Of a stretch of 64,000 bases of DNA, positions 55,479-63,992 are shown piece after piece. Source of the DNA: Plantibacter sp050587525 (GTDB lineage Bacteria > Actinomycetota > Actinomycetes > Actinomycetales > Microbacteriaceae); assembly GCF_050587525.1 (NCBI RefSeq), contig NZ_JBOBFT010000012.1:62001-126000 (forward strand). Direction: 5' to 3'. Position 1 is the first letter of the stretch. Each line of letters begins with the position of its first letter. The translations under genes were made by a program, and so were the position numbers. The notes under the pieces are model-generated. The model was not told the origin of the DNA. It saw only the letters and a program-made list of their open reading frames with translations, and searched no databases.

Positions 55479-55481
55479 CGA
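55466..55481. promoter_or_regulatory. Perfect LexA (SOS) box
   Basis: TCGAACATATGTTCGA is a perfect 16-bp palindrome and fits the actinobacterial LexA site TCGAAC-N4-GTTCGA at every position. It covers the -10, so bound LexA would shut the promoter. Confidence 0.85.
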
Positions 55482-55485
55482 ATGC

Positions 55486-55923
55486 ATGACTGGGGAACGT
55501 GCCTGGCCCCCGATTCAGATCGGCGAGGACGAGTGGATCATCATGCGAACCGAGCGCAGCCGTCCTGCCGCGCTCGTGAAGCGATTCGCAGGCCAGGGGA
55601 ACCCTGACCGGCCGGCTCGGAGCTACTTCCGCTGCGTGACGTGGGCTGAGCGCTCAGCTGACCGCCGGCTCATCGGGCGCTTCCGCACCCTCGACGAAGC
55701 CGATGCCGCGGTCGTCACGCCCTCGACCGAGGAGTTCCGACCCAGCGCTCAGCACCGAAGCAGCCAGCGGGATGCCACGGCGCCGAACCGCCCACGGGCA
55801 CCGGCGGCGGGACCATCCGACGTCCGGCAGCCGCCGAACAGCGCAGGCCAGCGCACGGACGCGTGGGAGCAGGGCGCAGTCCCGTGGGACGCGGCTCCCC
55901 GGCGCACGAACAGGTACGCGTGA
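55486..55923 (+). CDS. SOS-controlled small protein of unknown function
   Basis: The 145-residue product has an ordered N-terminal part (about 1-80; WIIMRTERSRPAALVKRF, YFRCVTWAERSADRRLIGRF, DEADAAV) and a disordered Pro/Arg/Ser/Gln-rich tail ending in NRYA. I do not recognise the fold. The first half is basic and could bind nucleic acid. ATG at 55486 is preferred because the -10 sits 8 bases upstream and no ribosome site precedes it (leaderless); ATG 55474 lies inside the LexA box. The next gene is convergent, so it is monocistronic. Confidence 0.75.
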   Translation: MTGERAWPPIQIGEDEWIIMRTERSRPAALVKRFAGQGNPDRPARSYFRCVTWAERSADRRLIGRFRTLDEADAAVVTPSTEEFRPSAQHRSSQRDATAPNRPRAPAAGPSDVRQPPNSAGQRTDAWEQGAVPWDAAPRRTNRYA

Positions 55924-55995
55924 CTCCTGCGCCTGTGCGCGGCATGAACCGATGACCGGTCACGGCCGACTCTCGGTCTCAGCACAGCTGCACGG

Positions 55996-56595
55996 TCAGC
56001 GCCAGCCGTACCGCTTCCGGAGCGCGTCGGCGACGAGGTCGAAGCGCTGCACATCGAGGGTCGCGGCCTCTCGTCGCATACCGGTGGGGTGCACGAGGAA
56101 CACCCGATCGAGGTTCGCCCAGCTCGGCCGCCCGGCGGCATCCCATCGCCCCGTTCCGAGCGGCACGAAGTCGCCTTGGTGCGAGTGGTCCTTGCTCGTC
56201 AGCTGCACCACGAGGACGACGTCGCCCGCGGTCCGCGCGACCACGAGCACCGGACGATCCTTGCCTCGCCCGTCGCGTTCCTCGAACGGCACCCACGTCC
56301 AGACGATCTCGCCCGGGTCCGGGTCGCCGTCCGTCTGCGGGCTGTAGCTCAGCGACACCGCTCCGGCGCGCTTCGGATCGACCTCGACGGTCGCGTCGGC
56401 GCCGAACTGACCGGGTGACGCGTCGCTCACCGGTGCGGTGCCCGGGCGGCCGAAGACGGTCGGCTCGGTGCGAGGCGCGTGCGGCGCCGCAGGCACGCCC
56501 GTCGGACGCTGCGACGACCGCGGCGGCTGTGACCTGGTGGGCGTCGGGCTGAGAGCGGAGACGACCCTGCGGAGGATCGAGGTGAGCGATGCCAT
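55996..56595 (-). CDS. PemK/MazF-like protein without an antitoxin
   Basis: The 199-residue product has a disordered N-terminal part (about 1-80, Pro/Ser/Arg-rich) and a PemK/MazF-type domain (GEIVWTWVPFEERDGRGKDRPVLVV near 94-118 with the typical KDRPVLVV, then LGTGRWDAAGRPSWANLDRVFLV). MazF enzymes cut RNA, but stand-alone actinobacterial relatives with long tails may not be toxins. No antitoxin ORF lies on either side. A GATAGT -10 about 12 bases before the ATG suggests a very short leader. Confidence 0.78.
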   Translation of the reverse strand: MASLTSILRRVVSALSPTPTRSQPPRSSQRPTGVPAAPHAPRTEPTVFGRPGTAPVSDASPGQFGADATVEVDPKRAGAVSLSYSPQTDGDPDPGEIVWTWVPFEERDGRGKDRPVLVVARTAGDVVLVVQLTSKDHSHQGDFVPLGTGRWDAAGRPSWANLDRVFLVHPTGMRREAATLDVQRFDLVADALRKRYGWR

Positions 56596-56634
56596 CCGGG
56601 CAGACTATCGCGAACACACGGAGGGCACGCAGAA

Positions 56635-56662
56635 CGGGCGCCGTCCCGGAGGACGACGCCCG
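56635..56662 (-). terminator. Hairpin downstream of amtB
   Basis: On the minus strand CGGGCGUCGUCC pairs with GGACGGCGCCCG over 12 bp (one G-U pair) with a 4-nt loop, 55 bases past the amtB stop. No T-run follows. Confidence 0.5.
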
Positions 56663-56717
56663 CTCAACGTGCTGTGTGCGCTGTGCGTGCTGCGTGTGCC
56701 GTGTGTGTGTGCGAGGA

Positions 56718-57947
56718 CTACTCGACGAGGGCGTATCCCTCTTCACCGTGGACGCTCGTGTCCACACCGGCGATCTCGTCCTCGTTCTTGATGCGGAAGC
56801 CGAGCGTCTTCTCGATCACGAAGCCGACCACGAAGGCGACGATGAACGAGTAGATCAGGACGGCGAAGGCCGCGATCGCCTGCACGGCGAGCTGCTCGAA
56901 TCCGCCGCCGAGGAACAGGCCGGTGCCGGTGGCGAAGAGGCCGAGGTAGAGCGTTCCGAAGAGGCCGCCGACGAGGTGGATGCCGACCACGTCGAGCGAG
57001 TCGTCGAAGCCGAGCTTGAACTTGAGCTCGACCGCGATGGCGCAGATCGCACCGGCGAGGACGCCGAGGAGGAGCGCCCAACCGGGGCTCAGGTTGGCGC
57101 AGGCCGGCGTGATGGCGACGAGGCCGGCGACGGCACCGGATGCAGCGCCGACCGAGGTGGCCTTGCCGTCCTTGAACTTCTCGACGACGATCCAACCGAT
57201 GATCGCGGCCGCGGTCGCACCGAGCGTGTTGACGACGATCAGGCCGACGTTCGCGAGTTCGTTGAGCCATTCGGCACCGGCGTTGAAGCCGAACCAGCCG
57301 AACCAGAGGATGGAGGCGCCGAGGAGCACGAGCGGCACGTTGTGCGGCTTCGTGATGCCCTTCTGGAAGCCGATGCGCTTGCCGAGGACGAGGGCGAGGG
57401 CGAGGGCTGCTGCACCCGCGTTGATGTGGACCGCCGTACCGCCCGCGTAGTCGATGACCTCGATGCCAGCGTCCTTGCCGAACAGCGTCGTGCCGAGGTT
57501 CATGATCCAGCCGCCGCCCCAGACCCATGCAGCGATCGGGAAGTACGCGAGAGTCGCCCAGATGCCGGAGAAGATCATCCAGGAGCCGAACTTCGCACGG
57601 TCGGCGATGGCGCCGGAGATGAGGGCGACGGTGATGATGGCGAAGGTCGCGCCGTACGTGGCTCCGAGGAGGCCCGTGTTGCCGTCCTTGCCAGCGGCGA
57701 GTGCCGTGAGGCCGAAATCGGCGAACGGGTTGCCGGCGAAGTCGGTCGGGCTGCTCACGGCGGACATGCTGAAGCCGTAGAGGATCCACAGCACGCTGAT
57801 GAGGCCGAGTGCGCCGAAGCTCATCATCATCATGCTGACGACGCTCTTGGCCTTCACGAGACCGCCGTAGAAGAATGCGACGCCGGGGGTCATGAACAGC
57901 ACCAGGGCGGTGGCTGCGATTCCCCAAGCAATACTGCCTGTGTCCAT
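56718..57947 (-). CDS. amtB: Ammonium transporter
   Basis: The 409-residue product has eleven predicted membrane helices and the twin pore histidines H174 (AVHINAG) and H324 (VGIHLVGG). FYGGLV and the phenylalanine gate region are present. It takes up ammonium when nitrogen is scarce. A GlnR-type box lies 135-150 bp upstream. The usual partner genes glnB/glnK and glnD do not follow. Confidence 0.96.
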   Translation of the reverse strand: MDTGSIAWGIAATALVLFMTPGVAFFYGGLVKAKSVVSMMMMSFGALGLISVLWILYGFSMSAVSSPTDFAGNPFADFGLTALAAGKDGNTGLLGATYGATFAIITVALISGAIADRAKFGSWMIFSGIWATLAYFPIAAWVWGGGWIMNLGTTLFGKDAGIEVIDYAGGTAVHINAGAAALALALVLGKRIGFQKGITKPHNVPLVLLGASILWFGWFGFNAGAEWLNELANVGLIVVNTLGATAAAIIGWIVVEKFKDGKATSVGAASGAVAGLVAITPACANLSPGWALLLGVLAGAICAIAVELKFKLGFDDSLDVVGIHLVGGLFGTLYLGLFATGTGLFLGGGFEQLAVQAIAAFAVLIYSFIVAFVVGFVIEKTLGFRIKNEDEIAGVDTSVHGEEGYALVE

Positions 57948-58081
57948 TGGTTTTCCTCACACATCGTGATCTTGCAAAGGATGACCGAGGTGGTGCGGGT
58001 GCCGGGATGCTGTGCATCACCACTCGGGATCGGTACAGGGATCAGTCTGGGGAGTCGAAGTTTCATCGCGAGTGCCCCGAT

Positions 58082-58097
58082 GTTTCGAGCGCGTTAC
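58082..58097 (-). promoter_or_regulatory. GlnR-type nitrogen box upstream of amtB
   Basis: The minus strand reads GTAAC-GCGCTC-GAAAC, an exact match to the actinobacterial GlnR pattern GTNAC-N6-GAAAC. A further GAAAC (58127-58123) may be part of a second site. Confidence 0.65.
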
Positions 58098-58236
58098 GTG
58101 AAGTGCTCTCAGGTAAATAGCGTGTTTCGGGGCGCGCGAATGGGGCCCATCACCTGGTGGGACGGCCGGGCAGCCCCGTCTGCGGGATGGAACCGTCGCG
58201 GTTCGGACGCGCGGAACAGGCGGCCGGAACGCCGCT

Positions 58237-59280
58237 CTACGCGCGTTCCATCGCGGTGAGCGCGATCATGCGAGACATCGCCCGCAAGTACTTCTTGCGA
58301 TAGCCGCCGCTCAGCATGTCCCCGCCGAAGACCTCGTCGAGCGCCGTTCCGGTCGTGATGACGGGGATCTGCGCGTCGTACACACGGTCGATGAACGCGA
58401 CGAGACGGAGCGCCTCGTTCTGGTTCGTGGTCTCGTGGACGCCCGTGATCGCGATCAGGTCGACGCCTTCGAGGAGCTTGATGTACCGCGACGGGTGGAC
58501 GGTAGCGAGGTGCCCGATGAGCGCGTCGAAGTCGTCGACCGTCGCGGTGCGGCCGGAGGCGAGGAAGCGATCGACTTCAGCCGTGAGCGTCTCCTCCGAG
58601 CCCGTGACGGCGTGGCCCTCGATGCTGCGACGACGGTAGTCGGTGCCGTCGATGCGGAAGGTCTCGAAGTTCGCGGAGAGGGCGTGGATCTCGCGCAGGA
58701 AGTCCGCGGCCGCGAAGCGCCCTTCGCCGAGGGCGTTCGGGGGCGTGTTCGAGGTTGCGGCGATCTTCGTGCCCGTCGCGACGAGTTCGCTCAGGAGCCG
58801 CGTCATCATCATCGTGTCGCCCGGATCGTCCAGCTCGAACTCGTCGATGCAGATGAGCGTCGATCCCTTGAGCTCCTGGACGGTCGCGGCGTAGCCGAGC
58901 GCGCCGACGAGGGCCGTGTACTCGATGAAGGTGCCGAAGTACTTCTTGGGACCGGGCGCCGAGTGCCAGAGTGCAGCGAGCAGGTGGGTCTTGCCCACAC
59001 CGAAGCCGCCGTCGAGGTACACGCCGGGGGGCACCGGATCCGCCTTCTTCTTTCGGGAGAAGAAGCCTCCTCCGCCTGACGACTTCGCCGCGAAGAACCC
59101 GCGCAGCTTCTCGACCGCGGCCGCCTGCGAGGGGTACTCGGGGTCCGGACGGTATGACTCGAAGCTCGCCTCGTGGAACTGGCGCGGCGGGCGGAGGCTC
59201 GCTGCGATCTCCGAGCCGCTGACGACCGGCGATCGGTCGGTGAGGCTGCCGGGAACCGCTGGGCTCGAAGGGGTGGTCAC
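58237..59280 (-). CDS. zapE: ZapE/AFG1-like AAA+ ATPase
   Basis: The 347-residue product has Walker A GGFGVGKTH near 91-99, Walker B ICIDEFELDD, sensor ATSNTPP and the C-terminal GYRKKYLRAMSRM. ZapE affects Z-ring stability in Escherichia coli; in actinobacteria the role is unknown. GTG at 59280 is chosen because GAGG lies 8 bases upstream; GTG 59289 is also in frame. It is divergent from the sulfurtransferase gene. Confidence 0.92.
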   Translation of the reverse strand: MTTPSSPAVPGSLTDRSPVVSGSEIAASLRPPRQFHEASFESYRPDPEYPSQAAAVEKLRGFFAAKSSGGGGFFSRKKKADPVPPGVYLDGGFGVGKTHLLAALWHSAPGPKKYFGTFIEYTALVGALGYAATVQELKGSTLICIDEFELDDPGDTMMMTRLLSELVATGTKIAATSNTPPNALGEGRFAAADFLREIHALSANFETFRIDGTDYRRRSIEGHAVTGSEETLTAEVDRFLASGRTATVDDFDALIGHLATVHPSRYIKLLEGVDLIAITGVHETTNQNEALRLVAFIDRVYDAQIPVITTGTALDEVFGGDMLSGGYRKKYLRAMSRMIALTAMERA

Positions 59281-59424
59281 GCAGGGCACCTCGTGTGTCG
59301 AAGTCTTACCGGAAGGGATGCAAGGGGGTCCGACCCCGCGTAGATTCGAGGAGGACAGGCTCCCAGCCTAGACGCACATCCGACCCGCACACGTCGCCGC
59401 GATCCGGCGCAACTGGAGGTACCC

Positions 59425-60330
59425 ATGACCGTCGAAACCGATTCGTCGTCGACCAAGTTCGCCGAGTACGCGCACCCTGAACGCCTCGTGACCACGGACT
59501 GGCTGGAAGCGCACCTCGGCGATGCCGGCCTCGTGGTCGTGGAATCGGACGAGGACGTGCTCCTGTACGAGACCGGACACATCCCCGGCGCCGTCAAGAT
59601 CGACTGGCACACCGACCTCAACGACCCCGTCGAACGCGACTACATCGACGGCGAGGCGTTCGCGACGCTCCTCGGTTCCAAGAGCATCGCCCGCGACTCC
59701 ACGGTCGTCATCTACGGCGACAAGAACAACTGGTGGGCGGCGTACGCGCTCTGGGTGTTCAGCCTGTTCGGCCACGAGGACGTCCGTCTGCTCGACGGCG
59801 GTCGCGACCGCTGGATCGCCGAGGGTCGGGAGATCACGACCGAGGAGTCGACCCCGGCGCCCGTCGAGTACCCGATCGTCGACCGCGACGACAGCGTCCT
59901 CCGTGCGTACAAGGACGACGTGCTCGCCCACTTCGGCAACCCGCTCATCGACGTCCGCTCCCCCGAGGAGTACAGCGGCCAGCGGACCACCGCGCCTGCA
60001 TACCCCGAGGAGGGCGCCCTCCGCGCCGGTCACATCCCGAGCGCGCAAAGTGTGCCGTGGGCGAAGGCCGTCGCCGAGGACGGCACGTTCAAATCCGCTG
60101 CCGAGCTCGACGCCATCTACCGCGAGGGCGCCGGTCTCTCCGAAGGCGACCAGGTGATCGCGTACTGCCGCATCGGCGAGCGGTCGAGCCACACGTGGTT
60201 CGTCCTGCAGCACCTCCTCGGCTTCGAGAACGTCCGCAACTACGACGGCTCGTGGACCGAGTGGGGCAGCGCCGTACGGGTCCCGATCGTCCAGGGCGCC
60301 GAAGCCGGAGAGGCACCTGCCGCCCGCTGA
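59425..60330 (+). CDS. Thiosulfate/3-mercaptopyruvate sulfurtransferase (two rhodanese domains)
   Basis: The 301-residue product has an inactive N-terminal rhodanese domain and a catalytic C-terminal one with C248 in CRIGERSS. GHIPGAVKIDW near 51-61 and AGHIPSAQSVPW are the domain hallmarks. The CRIGERSS loop is the form common in actinobacterial SseA/CysA enzymes. sufE follows 70 bp on, so both may serve sulfur trafficking. Confidence 0.93.
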   Translation: MTVETDSSSTKFAEYAHPERLVTTDWLEAHLGDAGLVVVESDEDVLLYETGHIPGAVKIDWHTDLNDPVERDYIDGEAFATLLGSKSIARDSTVVIYGDKNNWWAAYALWVFSLFGHEDVRLLDGGRDRWIAEGREITTEESTPAPVEYPIVDRDDSVLRAYKDDVLAHFGNPLIDVRSPEEYSGQRTTAPAYPEEGALRAGHIPSAQSVPWAKAVAEDGTFKSAAELDAIYREGAGLSEGDQVIAYCRIGERSSHTWFVLQHLLGFENVRNYDGSWTEWGSAVRVPIVQGAEAGEAPAAR

Positions 60331-60400
60331 TCCGTCTCGCAGGCGCGGTTGGCGTCGCAGGGTGTGAAGCGCCCGCCGGGCGCGCGATACTGGAAGCACC

Positions 60401-60841
60401 ATGACTGACGTGACACTCGCTCCGAACCTCGCCGAGATCCGCGATGAATTCCTCGAACTCGAGGAACGCGCCCGGTTGCAACTCCTCCTCGAGTTCAGCA
60501 ACGAACTGCCGGAGCTCCCCGAGCGCTACAGCGAGCACCCCGACCTGCTCGAACAGGTCCTCGAGTGCCAGGCGCCGGTGTTCTTCTTCGTGGAGGTCGA
60601 CGACGAGCAGATCGTGCACCTCTTCGCCACGGCTCCTCGCGAAGCACCGACGACGCGTGGCTTCGCGAGCATCCTCGTGCAGGGTCTCGAGGGCCTCACG
60701 GTCGACGAAGTGCTCGCCGTCCCGGACGACTTCCCTCAGATGATCGGTCTGTCACGGGCCGTCTCGCCGTTGCGCCTGCGTGGCATGTCCGCGCTCCTCG
60801 GCCGCGCCAAGCGCCAGTTGCGGGAACGTCAGGCGTCCTAG
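60401..60841 (+). CDS. sufE: SufE family sulfur acceptor
   Basis: The 146-residue product has the SufE fold with its sulfur-carrying cysteine C56 in LECQAPVFFFVEV and the C-terminal GMSALLGRAKRQLRE. SufE accepts persulfide from a cysteine desulfurase; the sufBCD genes are not in the window. The pairing with a sulfurtransferase is common in actinobacteria. Confidence 0.93.
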   Translation: MTDVTLAPNLAEIRDEFLELEERARLQLLLEFSNELPELPERYSEHPDLLEQVLECQAPVFFFVEVDDEQIVHLFATAPREAPTTRGFASILVQGLEGLTVDEVLAVPDDFPQMIGLSRAVSPLRLRGMSALLGRAKRQLRERQAS

Positions 60842-60851
60842 CTCCACTCCG

Positions 60852-60895
60852 GTCACTGAGCGTGTCGAGGTGCGCCCTTCGACACGCTCAGGGAC
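60852..60895. terminator. Long inverted repeat between convergent genes
   Basis: GTCACTGAGCGTGTCGA (60852-60868) and TCGACACGCTCAGGGAC (60879-60895) pair over 17 bp with one mismatch and a 10-nt loop. It lies between sufE and the convergent hydrolase gene and probably ends both transcripts; similar sequences are common between genes in Microbacteriaceae. Confidence 0.7.
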
Positions 60896-60933
60896 GGGAA
60901 CACAGCTCAGGGACCAGGACGAGGGATCCGCGC

Positions 60934-62154
60934 TCAGCGCCCCTCCGGCAGAGGGACGAGCTCCTCGAGCCAGTCCGCGACGGCCGCACTCCATCGTTCC
61001 GGATCGTAATTCCACAGCTTCGTGTGCCGGGTGATCCGGAATGGCACGAACGTCACGATGTCGGGCCGCGCCTTCGCGAGCGCACGTGACGGTCCCGACG
61101 GCACGTACCCGTCGTCATCGCTGTGCATCAGGAGGATCGGCAGCACGAGGTCGCCGGCGTTCGCCACGTAGTTCAGCCTGGCGAGGTCGATGCTCGTCGC
61201 CTGCCCCGTCAGCAGGCGACCCCAGTTGCGGCTGATCGCGAGCAGTGCGACTCGCCCGACGAGGCTCGGGATGCGGTTCTCCTTGGCCTGGTGCTGGAGG
61301 ACGTCGACCCAGTCGATGACGGGCGAGTCGAGGGCGACTGCTCGGATGAGTTCCGGGTGGCTCGTCCGGCGCGAGGCCTGGAGGACGATCGCTCCGCCCA
61401 TCGACCAGCCCATGAGCACGATGTCCTCCGCGCCGTGCTCCCGCGAGAACGCGATGGCGGCGTCCACGTCGCGCCACTCCTCGTCGCCGAGCGAGTACCG
61501 GTAGTCGGGAGTCGGGGGCGCATCGCCGTCGTTCCGGTACGACACGAGGAGGCACGAGTACCCGGCGGCTCGGAACGTCGGAACGGCGCGGAGGGCTTCC
61601 GATCGCGTCGTCCCGCGGCCGTGCACGAGGACGGCCCACTTCGTCGACGGTCCGGACTCCGGATGCACGAGCCACGCGGGCGCGGGGCCGAGATCGGTGT
61701 CGACGACGACGTCCGTGTACGGGATCGGCAGGTCTTCCGGCCGGCGGAAGAACCACCCGCTGAACTCCGACTCCTGCCCGACGCGCAGGGCGTCGAGATC
61801 TCCACCGAGGAGCGTTCTGACGACGGACGTGTCAGTGGTCTCGACGATGTCGCCGAGCTGGACGTACGCCGCCCGCCTGGCGACCCAGCTCCCGTATCGA
61901 CCGGGGACCACGGTGTCGGGCGTCGCGACGAGCTCGACGAGCCGGTTGTCGAGGTCGAGTCGCAGGATGCGGGCTTCACTCGGCCGGTCTCGGGCGGGGA
62001 CGACGACCTTCCTGGCGACCGCTCCGATGAGCGCCACTCCTGCCGCGGCGGACGCGACGACGACCCCGAGGCCCGTCAACGCCACGGCCGTGGTGATGCG
62101 AGCGCTGCCGGGTCTGCGCCCCCTGACGTGATCGGCGTGCCTCTGCGGTTTCAT
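60934..62154 (-). CDS. Membrane-anchored alpha/beta hydrolase
   Basis: The 406-residue product has one N-terminal membrane helix (about 20-48), a beta-rich stretch, and an alpha/beta hydrolase domain (about 140-406) with VLVHGRG near 176-182, nucleophile S251 in GWSMGG, and late acid/base regions MHSDDDGYV and ITRHTKLW. It is probably exported with the catalytic domain outside. The substrate is unknown. Confidence 0.88.
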   Translation of the reverse strand: MKPQRHADHVRGRRPGSARITTAVALTGLGVVVASAAAGVALIGAVARKVVVPARDRPSEARILRLDLDNRLVELVATPDTVVPGRYGSWVARRAAYVQLGDIVETTDTSVVRTLLGGDLDALRVGQESEFSGWFFRRPEDLPIPYTDVVVDTDLGPAPAWLVHPESGPSTKWAVLVHGRGTTRSEALRAVPTFRAAGYSCLLVSYRNDGDAPPTPDYRYSLGDEEWRDVDAAIAFSREHGAEDIVLMGWSMGGAIVLQASRRTSHPELIRAVALDSPVIDWVDVLQHQAKENRIPSLVGRVALLAISRNWGRLLTGQATSIDLARLNYVANAGDLVLPILLMHSDDDGYVPSGPSRALAKARPDIVTFVPFRITRHTKLWNYDPERWSAAVADWLEELVPLPEGR

Positions 62155-62179
62155 CGGGATGTAACTCTAGTCTTCACAC

Positions 62180-62776
62180 GTGGCAGACAGACCGATGACG
62201 GCGAAGGTTCCCGAAGAGTTCGCACACGCGGTGGACTCCGTTCGTGCAGCCTCCGCGAGGCCCGAGCTGCAGATGCTCGAGATCCCCGCACCCAACAACC
62301 TCGCGCCGTATGCGATCGCGTTCGCTGCAAACGTCTCGCCGACGCGGCACGATGCGGACTCCGAGCTCGGAACGGGACGATTCGTCCTCCTCTACGATCC
62401 AGACGGCTCCGATTCCTGGGGCGGGCGCTTCCGCGTCGTGTGTTTCGCGCAGGCACCGCTCGAGACGGAGATCGGACTCGATCCGTTCCTCGCTGAGGTG
62501 GCGTGGTCGTGGCTCGTCGACGCCCTCGACGCGCGCGGCGCGAACTACACGGCCGCTTCCGGCACCGCCACCAAGATCATCTCGAGCGGCTTCGGCGAGC
62601 TGGCGAGCCAGGGCGACGGAGCGCAGATCGAATTGCGCGCGTCCTGGACGCCGCTGGACAACCAAGTTGCCTCCCACGTGGAAGGTTGGGGAGAATTGCT
62701 GTGCATGCTCGCCGGCCTCCCGCCGACGAGTGAAGGGGTAACCCTGCTCTCACTGAAACGAGCTCAACGTGACTGA
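62180..62776 (+). CDS. DUF3000 domain protein
   Basis: The 198-residue product matches the actinobacterial family DUF3000, which lies before an RNase D gene in many genomes. WSWLVDALD and FGELASQGDGAQIELRASWTP are typical. No role is known. GTG 62180 is used; ATG 62195 is possible. Its stop overlaps the next gene by 8 bp. Confidence 0.88.
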   Translation: MADRPMTAKVPEEFAHAVDSVRAASARPELQMLEIPAPNNLAPYAIAFAANVSPTRHDADSELGTGRFVLLYDPDGSDSWGGRFRVVCFAQAPLETEIGLDPFLAEVAWSWLVDALDARGANYTAASGTATKIISSGFGELASQGDGAQIELRASWTPLDNQVASHVEGWGELLCMLAGLPPTSEGVTLLSLKRAQRD

Positions 62777-63992
62777 ACCCGCCATCGATGCGGTTCCGAC
62801 GGTACGAGCCGTCACTGACACCCGCGAGGCCTACCTCGACTCGCTCAAGGTCCTCGCCGCCGGAACCGGCCCGTTCGCGCTCGACGCGGAACGCGCGTCC
62901 GGCTACCGCTACTCGCAGCGTGCGTACCTCATCCAGGTCTTCCGCCGCGGCGCGGGCGTCTTCCTCTACGATCCGCCTGCCATCGGTTCGATGGCGGAGC
63001 TCGGCGAGCTGATCCAGGGCGAGGTGTCGGTCCTGCACGCGGCGAGCCAGGACCTCGCATGCCTGCGCGAGGTCGGCGTCGATCCGTCCGAGGTCTTCGA
63101 CACGGAGCTCGGAGCCCGCCTGCTCGGACTCCCCCGCGTCGGTCTCGGCGCCGTCGTCGAGGAACTGCTCGGCATCCACCTCGCCAAGGAGCACTCGGCC
63201 GCGGACTGGTCCACGAGGCCGTTGCCTGCTTCCTGGCTCGAATACGCCGCCCTCGACGTCGAACTGCTCGTGGACGTCTACGACGGCCTCGTCCAGCGTC
63301 TCGATGAAGCGGGCAAGACGGAGATCGCGCGCCAGGAGTTCGCCGCGACCCTCGCGCGGGAGACCAAGGCTCCGCGTGCCGAGCCGTGGCGCCGTCTGTC
63401 CGGCGTGCACGCCATCAGGGGGCTCAGGAATCTCGCTGTGGCCCGTGAGCTCTGGCTGGCACGCGACGCGCTCGCTCGAGCCCGTGACACCGCTCCGGGC
63501 CGACTCATTCCCGATGCATCCCTCACGGCGGCCGCGAAGGTGAACCCGCCGACCAAACGCGAGCTCCTCGCCATCAAGGAGTTCCGTGGACGCACGAGCC
63601 GGACGGACGTCGACGTCTGGTGGGCGGCGATCACCGAGGGCCAGACCACGGAGGACCTCCCCGTCAACCGTCCGGCCAGCGACACGCTCCCTCCACCACG
63701 CAGCTGGGCTGACAAGAATCCAGACGCGAACGCGCGGTACACGGAGGCGCGTGCTCGCGTGACCGCCATCGCCGAGGAGATCGGCATGCCCGTCGAGAAC
63801 GTCCTCACGCCGGAGACGCTTCGCCGCGTGTCCTGGACTCCCCCGGCGACGATCACCGCTGAGACGATCGCCGACGTCCTCAGAACCTACGACGCGCGAC
63901 CGTGGCAGATTGAAGCAACTGCACAGACGATCGCCGATGCCTTTGTCGATTCCGCCCAACCGCAGGTGGAGTCAGAGGAAGACCCTTCGTAG
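62769..63992 (+). CDS. Ribonuclease D-like 3'-5' exonuclease
   Basis: The 407-residue product has a DEDD exonuclease domain (D39 and E41 in FALDAERASG, HAASQDLACLREV, YAALDVELLVDVYD) and an HRDC domain (about 205-290). It should trim tRNA and other RNA 3' ends. It overlaps DUF3000, a pairing seen across actinobacteria. The gene ends 8 bases before the window edge. Confidence 0.92.
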   Translation: MTEPAIDAVPTVRAVTDTREAYLDSLKVLAAGTGPFALDAERASGYRYSQRAYLIQVFRRGAGVFLYDPPAIGSMAELGELIQGEVSVLHAASQDLACLREVGVDPSEVFDTELGARLLGLPRVGLGAVVEELLGIHLAKEHSAADWSTRPLPASWLEYAALDVELLVDVYDGLVQRLDEAGKTEIARQEFAATLARETKAPRAEPWRRLSGVHAIRGLRNLAVARELWLARDALARARDTAPGRLIPDASLTAAAKVNPPTKRELLAIKEFRGRTSRTDVDVWWAAITEGQTTEDLPVNRPASDTLPPPRSWADKNPDANARYTEARARVTAIAEEIGMPVENVLTPETLRRVSWTPPATITAETIADVLRTYDARPWQIEATAQTIADAFVDSAQPQVESEEDPS

